Shown: positions 48,215 to 64,000 of the stretch, in pieces
How positions within the stretch are numbered: the stretch's first letter is position 1
Layout: each line of letters opens with the position of its first letter
Assembly (NCBI RefSeq): GCF_021134715.1
Contig: NC_060022.1
Location: 2,175,001 to 2,239,000, forward strand
Length of the DNA: 64,000 bases
Reading direction: 5' to 3'
From: Daphnia pulex
Lineage: Eukaryota; Arthropoda; Branchiopoda; Diplostraca; Daphniidae
The notes under the pieces: generated by a model
Database searches by the model: none
The model's input: the letters and a program-made list of their open reading frames with translations, nothing else
Told to the model about the DNA's origin: nothing
Program-made: the position numbers and the translations under genes

Positions 48215-49091
48215 ATGGTAGACCGAGGAGTCTACACTTTGCGAGGTTGGCTTGCGTTTGTGTCATTTTTAGATTTTGCTCAAGCTCTTCGTTCTTGGTT
48301 TGACAAGGATGTTTTCTTGGGGTCTTATTACAAAAACTACAATACTTCAACTAACATTACAGACCTTGAAAATCGTAAGCAAATTCTAATCCTTTACTTA
48401 CAGTTCTCCCCATTAGGGTTTAGATTTTATTAAATTTCAATGGATTCTTAGTTCTATGGAGTTTGTTTATTTTAACAGCCAGCATTCCACACTAATACTA
48501 TTTCATTCTGATGTCTGATAATTTCATTTACATAGTACCTCTACCATCCTCAAGTGCAAGACTCTTGATAGCTTACTCCATTCAAAATGGAAGCATTCTT
48601 TTACTTAGTGCCTTTTGCATTCACCACTGGTCGTAAGTAAAAATTGAAATTTGTAACTACTCTAGTTTATGATTTCATTAATTTTTTTTTTTGCAGGATG
48701 GCAGTAATGGCAATGTTTTCCCTTTGTAAATATTGACATAATTAACTAATATGTGTGTAATTTAAATTTTTATACATTTCATCTTTAGTATTGAAAATTG
48801 TGTACCTGATGCTGGAAGCATTGAAGTTTAAGAGTACTCCATTCAATTTTCATATTATTTTCCCTGTTATAGTAGATGGTAATATCTATTTCTTTGAATA
48901 ATTTTACTTTACCAAGCAATAATGCATAATTTGTAATACTTACTTCTTTAGGCATTACATTTATTGCACTAACCTTTTCACCAAAATTGCTAAAGAAAGA
49001 GGTATTAAATGACCAAGAAAATGAAGAAATCTTGAAACTTTGCAACGGGAAACCAATCTACTTGCCGCCAAAGAAGAAGAAACACAACTGA
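48215..49091 (+). CDS. ERG28: ERG28-like ER membrane scaffold protein
   Basis: Exons: 48215-48374, 48536-48632, 48697-48725, 48789-48878, 48952-49091, giving 171 residues with phases closing. The N-terminus (LRGWLAFVSF, ALRSWFDKDVF) fits the ERG28 pattern LRSWLxxVS, and the middle holds the A-R-x-L/F segment plus several hydrophobic helices. The protein ends K-K-K-K-H-N, a KKxx ER-retrieval signal as in vertebrate ERG28 (KKRN). In yeast ERG28 tethers the C-4 demethylation enzymes of sterol synthesis at the ER membrane. Arthropods generally do not make sterols de novo, so the role here is probably different. Family length is about 140 residues; the extra length is mainly a charged C-terminal tail. 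The 29-nt third exon is supported only by phase and family fit. Confidence 0.78.
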
Positions 49092-50046
49092 AGCGCTGAA
49101 TGTTAAATTTGATTTTTAAAAAACTTATCTAGTCAATACAAAGGACGTCATGGCCATCAGATGTTAAGTAAACCACTGTTTGTTCAATTACCGTTTTATT
49201 TAAGATGTTTGAATTGCAATAGAATAACTTCAAACGATGTATTTTTTATTTTTTTTTTACCTTCGCGCTGACTCGAGTACAACAGAGGTGAGGGGTTTCG
49301 GTCGAGCGGAGAGGGATGTCAAAACAAAGAAAAAAGTCACAGACCACTTTTGCGAATTGGAGAGCACCGATAAGTAAATATGTATAGCTGACACTAAAGT
49401 CGAAAGGAAAAAAAAATTTAGATAGCTAATAAAACCACAACACAAATACCAGTTGAAGTACATAAAAAAATGTCTTCAGGGCGATAGGGATTGACACGCA
49501 CGCGAAACAAGTGTTTCCAAACTTACGGAAACAAGAATCAAATAAAAAGTGGAAAAATGAATAAATAAATAATACAGGTGTGTTTTTAGCAGCAGCAGAA
49601 GTGACCCGATTATCACATAGCAGCTGGTGTTTTTCCCTATAGCCCCTCTAATAACGCATTTGACATTATCCATCGGGGAAAAGGAAGAACGCAACAAAGT
49701 ATATAATTATAAATTGAACAAGAAATGATAAAAAGTCATGATTGCGAAGGTTTTGAGGGGGCTACAACCGGCGAATGGAATAGAGTCGGCCCAAACGAAA
49801 CAAGCTCAATGGTTACCAAAAAAAAAAAAAGAATGCATCATTAGATAGTAAAAATCGTCGATATCGATTTCAGTTTTGAGGGTGGTAGAGCAGGGGGAAG
49901 GGCATTGACTAGCGTGAATGAAAAAGAGACTAGAAATAATTTATAAAACCCAGACATCAGTGCTGTGAACTAGAACTTGTAAATTGCGTGATGAAAAGCT
50001 GCCATGGTTCGGCATAAAGGGGAGAATTTTTAAAAGGATTCGGCGT
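49092..50046. other. Convergent 3' ends of ERG28 and the kinase
   Basis: No gene. A TTTATT near 49,239 would be AATAAA for the minus-strand kinase and would imply a 3' UTR of about 0.8 kb. A-runs occur at 49,818-49,829. Both transcripts must end in this interval. Confidence 0.45.
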
Positions 50047-57043
<6,997 letters not shown>

Positions 57044-57458
57044 GGTGATGTGTCCGTTGGTTTGCTTAGCAGGGCGTGCTACACATGGAAGTTGCAGGAG
57101 ATTTGGTCTCTTGGGTTTGCGCGTTTCCACCAAACTGGCGGCACTTTGACTCTTTTGGCTATTTCGCTCGTCGCTGCTGTGATCGGCGTCGTCGTCGTCG
57201 CTGCTACTCGACGAGCTGCTATTGCTGCTATGCAAACGTACGGCTGAGGTTGTTGAGGCTGCGACTGCTGGGCGTCGACCGGCACGAACGCAACCGCTGC
57301 TGCTCGACTGCGAAAAGCCGTTGACTAGGAGGGAGAATGCCGAGATTTTGATGCCGCCCAGTCCTGTGGCGGAAACTGCGACCGATCTGACGGATGATAC
57401 TGTCGCCTCGTCAACAGCTAGCGCCGCTACGTCTAAGCAGGGACTGGGTTCCGCCGAA
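57044..57458 (-). promoter_or_regulatory. 5' leader of the kinase, open in frame but without ATG
   Basis: The reading frame stays open upstream of the chosen start and encodes a Ser-run, D-D-D-D and a basic K-P-K-R-P stretch, but has no ATG. A good acceptor (TTTTCTTGTTGTTGCTAG) ends at 57,459. An upstream exon could therefore supply an earlier start and extend the protein by about 140 residues. Confidence 0.45.
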
Positions 57459-60400
57459 CTAGCAACAACAAGAAAACATAAAAAATGTGAAGGGAAACCA
57501 ATAAAAGCCGGGCATACCCCCCACCGAAAAACAGGGGGTTGCAGACGGGACTCGTACTACTGACGGTTCTGTGTGGGCGGCAAGCGTAATACATGAGACA
57601 ATGGAGCATTGTCACGCCGTACCACCGTACTGCACCGGGAAACGGTCAAAACGTTATAGCCAACCAGCTGCGACTGATTTATAACCACTACACAACAAAC
57701 GAAACAACTGCGTTACCAACAATCAGTTGTCGCCCGAATTTTTACTATGGAGAGAAAAAGGAAACGAATGCGAGAAAATGGCGCTTTTCTACTTCTAGCA
57801 AACGCCATTCAAAACTATCAAAGCATCTGAAAAGCACCGAAAAATAAGGGGGGTAGAGGTGGACTGGGGGCATAAAAAAGCCGAAGAATACGACGAGAGA
57901 CAGGGGGCCGCCCCGAGAGATATTTTCAGATCGCGGTCATCAGCTTCAACAAACAATCACGACAAAAGAGAAAACGAGACGTTCATGTTTGCTGCTGCTC
58001 AACGGGCATATAGCCAACAACACGCACGCACTCACGCAAGCAAGCAAACACACACACACACACACAGTTTGAATTAGATAGAGTCCTGTTGGTATAAATA
58101 CATCATTTGAAAGAGACGAGCGCCAATTCCAGCTTCGACCAGAGATTTTCAGTGGCTAACTTTGTCGACTCAACTTCCTATAATATTCAACCTTGAAATG
58201 TGTGTACAAGCGCGACCTTTTCAACGGGGGAAAAAAGAAGGAGAGACAGAGAAAAACGGCCCAGGCAAACTGGTTCTGTTTGGGATGTTTGGATCGATCA
58301 GAACAGTGGCGAAACGTAGGATTCAAGGTGTGTTTGCGAGCGATTCCTATACGTGCAATATAGTCTAGTTGGGGAAGTCCGAAGATGTATACACACATAA
58401 AAAGCCACACCACCGTTCCTATTTTTAGTCGACGAGATCGTACCGCCGAGACAGATACTGTCTCTGCCACTTTTTGCCCAATGCTCCACCTTCCTTACTG
58501 ACTCAAATTCACTAGCTCTTTGAGACTGATTGAATCCTGCTATCACTCGACACCCCTTTGTTTTTCTTGCTGAACAAGGGCAACTGCGCTGGGAAGGGAG
58601 ACATTGTCTACTGGAAAGTGAGAAAACGCAATACTCCATCACCCACTTGACTCTGCTCAATCCACAATTATGTTAACCTGGAAATGTAACAAAATTTAGG
58701 TTGGATCTGCTGGTTACGTTCACTTCACTAACTTCCAAACACTTTTCCTACCAACATGAATGAATAATGGGATAATCCCGGCCATACCCACTTGAGACCA
58801 GCCGTCATACCCCAGACAAAAAAATCAGTCAATGATAGAAAACCCCAGTAGTTCGCCCTCCAACAAAGCACGTATACACAGACCAGATCGTTGCCTAAAT
58901 CGATTTTTCTCCAACAAGCTCAAATTGCTCAATCACACGGGACTTTCCTCGAGGAAAAGAAAACCTTATTAGTTAGCCAAAACAAATCTATTTCAGCTTT
59001 TCTTACCAGTAGTTTGGCAGAAATCTATAGAACAGTTGAACGCCATATTTGTCGACACATTCGGACTGCGGCTGAGCAGAGCAGACGAAACAAAATTTGT
59101 TGGAAGGGGTTGGGTAACGCATAAAATCGATGATGCTAAGCTATCGATATGTAGTCTAAATCGATTTATAATTTCATACGAAATCCGGTCAACGACTTTT
59201 TGAGCTGTTTCCGTGAATGGGAACTGACCAAAAGCAATTAAATAAAATATTGAAGATAAAAATTTTGTGATTTACCACTGCATTATCTCCCAGCGCATAT
59301 CGGCTGCTTGCGGGCGACAAGGAGATTGAATGTAATTCGCCAGCGCGCGCACTCCGGAAATCGACTTTCTTTTTTGTTTTCACCTCTCGATAATAAATGT
59401 GTTGTGGTAGCTAGCTGTTGATATTCCCAATAAGAAATCGACGTCGATTCCCCCACACTGTGCGAACTGCGGAACTTTGCTTTTCGAAACGATATGCAGT
59501 TTTTATTGCTCGTGGACTAAAAGAAGGAGCTTTAAGTGATCGAGCCAGCTCCGCTAGCCAGATCCTTACAGACTGAACGCCCGCTATGCTTGAGCCGGTC
59601 TCTTGAATACGGCCTCGCTAGTTCTTTTTAGTTTTTTCTTGGCGCTCAACACGTCACGACAACCCGAAAAGCTTGTTTTGTTTTCTCCGTCTATACTACT
59701 ACCCCTTAATTCTCTTACTGTAGCATTTTGTGCTACAGTTGGCGTAAATGAAAACTAGAGTTCCTTATGTGACGGTTTTATTTAGACCCGAGTGCAGCAA
59801 TTTCAATGATCGTCTGGAAACGGTCCATGTGCAGTTCGTCACTCAACGTCCGCTCTGTTTAGTTAACCACCTGCCGCCAGATACGTAATTATACGTACAT
59901 ATACCTACGGTTTGTACAGCAGACCACGCAAAAGGGATGTCTTTTCTTGTAAATAATAAATACTCGTCGTGCGATCTCTGTACATTTCGTAATCTAATAA
60001 TAGCACTAGATTGCTTATTTTTACAAGGATGTTGCGTATTCGCGAACACGGATGCCACGTAGGAACAAACCATCTTCTTTCGATTTCGAAATCTTGTCCT
60101 CATTTTTAACGTTCTCTCTTTTTTCGCCGTCCAATTCCACCGATAACTGTGATGGAACAGGAGTTGAAGGAAATGCGAAACGCCAACGCAAAAAAATTCA
60201 AGTTGAACAAAATGTCGAGTATACCGTGATGGTTTGCCTTACTATTGTTTACCTTGCTCTACCTTAAGGCACTACCGTCCGCCCGGTACAAACTTGGCCA
60301 AATCACAACATCTTTTCTTAGAATATAAGATGTAACTAAAAATATACATGGTTTCCGCTCGCTTGCATTTGCATAATGTATTCTTAAAGTCGATGAGCCA

Positions 60401-60600
60401 GCACTTAACCAAATGGCAGAAACGACTTGTTTTGTTTGTTGTCGATTGACACGCTTAGCTTAAACTGATATATTTTTTCAAAGAGGGCCAGGTTTGCTTT
60501 GCAAATGTTTGAAGAACAAACCCGTTTAGAACGGAACAATAATCCAAGGAAAAAATAGAACATTTGAGCTCTGGCTTCATTAGCCGAGTCATGCAACGAT
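57459..60600. other. Intergenic region between divergent kinase and SLD5, no gene
   Basis: Contains a CA microsatellite (58,047-58,064) and scattered AT-rich DNA. No protein domain was recognised in any frame. It must contain the kinase promoter and non-coding first exon. Confidence 0.5.
59142..59149. promoter_or_regulatory. DRE-type palindrome TATCGATA
   Basis: A perfect match to the Drosophila DREF element, found at proliferation and housekeeping promoters. It lies 1.56 kb from the SLD5 start and 2.1 kb from the kinase start, so which gene it serves, if any, is open. Confidence 0.3.
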
Positions 60601-60609
60601 GTTTTTGTT

Positions 60610-60621
60610 TTTGGCGGGAAA
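60610..60621 (+). promoter_or_regulatory. E2F-type site upstream of SLD5
   Basis: TTTGGCGGGAAA is a textbook E2F/DP binding sequence, 80 nt before the SLD5 start codon. GINS genes are S-phase induced E2F targets in animals, so position and gene function agree. Confidence 0.65.
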
Positions 60622-60700
60622 CGTTGTTTTGTGAGGCCTCTCCTGTCAAATAGCAGTCGGCTTGTGGTAAAATTTCGTTTACGATTGAATAAGAATAATA

Positions 60701-61671
60701 ATGGCTTCCTATTCCGGAAATCTAACGCAACTAAGTGATCTTTTCGGAACAGCGGATACTATATCAGAGACCGAAGACGCCGAATTCTTATCTGCTTCTG
60801 AAGCCGTCAAGAAACTCGAAGAGGTTTGGAATGATTAGACGTGCCAAAAATGTCCTGTTTGATGTTGACATTCCTCTGTATTATTGTATGTCAAGAGCTG
60901 GCTCAATGAAATGCTCGCCCCAGAATTATTATCTCCACAGACTGAGCTAGTTGACTGTCTTTTAGAGCAGACAAAGAACATGGAAGAGAATCTGATGGCC
61001 ATTTCTAAATCAGATTTTCGATTTGCTTTGCATCGAATGGAAGTATGAACTACTAAATCAAGATTATGCCCTTCCCCCTTTACTAATATATTTGTAAAAC
61101 ATATGTTAGGTTGAAAGAATACGCTATGTAGTTACATCATACCTAAGAATACGTCTGGAGAAAATAGAAAAATTCCTTGGCTACTTGTTGAACAATGAAA
61201 ACAAAAGACAACGAAATGAACCAAGTTTGCTTACAGAAGATGAATTAAAATTTGCACAAGAGTATAGTATTACCAGTTATTTTTGTTAAGTTCCTCTAAC
61301 AACCATATTGTTTGTTTTTTGACAGACTAAACTCCAACACAGAAACCCACCTAAAAACTCTTGGACTCAGACACATGCCTACAAACATGAGAGAAATCAA
61401 CACCCAAAAATTCATTACAACTCCAAACCGAGATAGCTACGTTTTCGTATGCGTTAAGGATGATGCCCCCTCAGTTCTTGTGAGCGATGGCACTAGCGAG
61501 TAAGTGTTTATATTGAATTCAAATAATTTTTTCTTCACATTGTATTCAAAATTCTTATTTGATTTTATCAGGGGTGAAATAGAAGTGGAACTGCTGATGA
61601 ATTCTCAACATTTACTTCCGTATAGATCAATTTCAAGCTTGTTGCAAAATAATACGGTCAATTTGTTGTAA
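60701..61671 (+). CDS. Sld5: GINS complex subunit SLD5
   Basis: Exons: 60701-60823, 60896-61042, 61110-61261, 61326-61499, 61572-61671, giving 231 residues (human 223). The order of family landmarks is complete: W-L-N-E near residue 43 and A-P-E-L-L; M-E-E-N-L; H-R-M-E-V-E-R-I-R-Y-V; S-Y-L-R-I-R-L-x-K-I-E-K-F; the L-x-x-x-E-L-x-F-A-x-E helix; L-R-H-M-P near 165; D-S-Y-V-F near 190; and a hydrophobic C-terminal B domain. SLD5 forms the GINS tetramer with PSF1-3, part of the CMG helicase with CDC45 and MCM2-7 that unwinds DNA at replication forks in the nucleus. The gene begins 80 nt after an E2F-type site, with A at -3 of its ATG. Rab4 follows head to tail after 334 bp. Confidence 0.95.
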
Positions 61672-61995
61672 TTTAATTAAAGCTACACTTTTTGTAAAAC
61701 TTTTATGTAAAATTTCTTCAGGAATACAGGTAAATTTACAAAAAATTAATTTATTTTCTATTGAATACAACATACAAAAGGTGGCGCTAATGACCAAGTT
61801 GTTTTTTGAGCCGAGAAAAAACGTCTGCTAACTAACTTGTTAGACTTCATGAACTCATATAGCCAATCACTTTCCTTGCAATCACAAAGCTACATCCTGT
61901 TAGTTGATTTCTGGTTTTGACAGTTTCTTACTGATACTTGAGACTGAGACCCTTTACATCGGTTTATTGATAATATAGCCTTTCTCCGTAATTGT

Positions 61996-62005
61996 ATGCC
62001 CAAGG

Positions 62006-62013
<8 letters not shown>
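61996..62013 (+). promoter_or_regulatory. Five-codon upstream ORF overlapping the Rab4 start
   Basis: ATG CCC AAG GAT GGC TGA begins 10 nt before the Rab4 ATG and covers it in another frame. If it lies in the mRNA, it would lower initiation at Rab4 or require leaky scanning. Confidence 0.5.
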
Positions 62014-63265
<1,252 letters not shown>

Positions 63266-63433
63266 CACTATCAAAAAGAACTTTCAAGACGTAGAGACAG
63301 TTAACCATGTCTTAAATTCCAGTGTAATAATAATTCGAAACACGTCTATTTATATATATTTGACGAAACCGCTCGGTATTAATAACAATGTCCAAATTGA
63401 TGAGAAAAACCGTTCATACAGATTTCAAATTTT

Positions 63434-64000
63434 CTAACGTTTTTCATCTACATTCTCGAGTTCCTCATTTTCGAATCGACTGTATCCCCTGTGATCAGAC
63501 GAGAATAACGTCAGAGCAGTTAGCTCAGATACTTTTTCAGGTTCATCGGATTTAAGGATTAGGACCAGTGGAGCAAAGACTAAATTCAAAACACCCATGC
63601 AAAGCATCAGGCGAGGAAAGCCCAAAGATTCCACCAGCATTCCACCTAACATTGGACCTGTTCAGTAGGAGCAAATTATTCGTCTGTCGCATTTGTAAGT
63701 TTAAAAATGTAACTATTGAAATCAACTAACCTAAACAGTAGGCTAAACTAACGGCTGTTTGTCCAAGAGCAAAGGTTTTACCGTACGACGGGGACAAATC
63801 GACAATCTTTTCTAAACGTTGACGATTTTCTGCCAGCCTTGGTATTTTAACAGGATAACATTAATTGATCAAAATTGAATGGGTGTTATAACATGGGCCA
63901 AACTTACGTAGCCAAGAGAGGCACTAGCGACGCATCAACAGCACCTATCCCGGCACCTATGCAGAAATGCGGACCAGTTAAATGGATGATGGAACTAGCA
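63434..64000 (-). CDS. SLC18-family vesicular transporter, C-terminal part (runs off the window)
   Basis: Exons on the minus strand: 64000 (edge)-63908, 63837-63731, 63657-63434. The visible part holds the last helices of a major-facilitator protein: C-I-G-A-G-I-G-A-V-D-A-S-L-V-P, then Y-G-K-T-F-A-L-G-Q-T-A-V-S-L-A-Y-C-L-G-P, then G-F-P-R-L-M-L and N-L-V-F-A-P-L. These fit the vesicular monoamine and acetylcholine transporters (I-G-x-V-D-S-S-x-x-P, Y-G-S-V-Y-A-I-A-D, A-x-G-P, G-F-x-x-L). The family exchanges protons for cationic transmitters across the vesicle membrane. The tail has acidic E-N-E-E-L and ends D-E-K-R. It could be a VMAT, portabella-type or an orphan SLC18 member; the missing N-terminal half would decide. 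Confidence 0.8.

Overview
The window reads as an arthropod nuclear genome, most likely a branchiopod crustacean of the Daphnia type. This is inferred from AT-rich intergenic DNA, many 60-100-nt GT/AG introns, and a gene set (tau-tubulin kinase of the Asator type, Rab4, GINS subunit SLD5, ERG28, an SLC18-family transporter, a large adhesion GPCR). I ran no database search, so the organism is a judgement.

Layout. (1) 1-5,995 holds no convincing host gene. It is a large, roughly palindromic repeat with a near-perfect hairpin at its centre (2,969-3,400). A second copy lies at 45,328-47,840. (2) 9,570-11,955 is a second, unrelated 2.4-kb foldback element. (3) 11,956-29,515 is a long stretch with only simple repeats and no supportable gene. 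(4) 29,766-41,607 (+) is a 21-exon adhesion GPCR of about 1,822 residues. (5) 42,643-43,813 (-) is a small three-exon secreted precursor with five W-R-G-R-R-S cassettes. It has the layout of an amidated-peptide precursor and is the most novel-looking item here. (6) 48,215-49,091 (+) is ERG28. (7) 50,047-57,043 (-) is a tau-tubulin kinase of about 1,376 residues. (8) 60,701-61,671 (+) is SLD5/GINS4 with an E2F-type site just upstream. (9) 62,006-63,265 (+) is Rab4. (10) 63,434-64,000 (-) is the 3' end of an SLC18-like vesicular transporter that runs off the window.

The genes do not form one pathway. SLD5 and Rab4 lie head to tail about 330 bp apart. ERG28 and the kinase are convergent, as are Rab4 and the SLC18 gene. 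The precursor, Rab4 and the SLC18 transporter all relate to secretion or vesicle traffic, but nothing in the sequence links them functionally. Exon joins were derived by hand from splice consensus, reading phase and family knowledge. The reading phase closes through every intron of each complete model.
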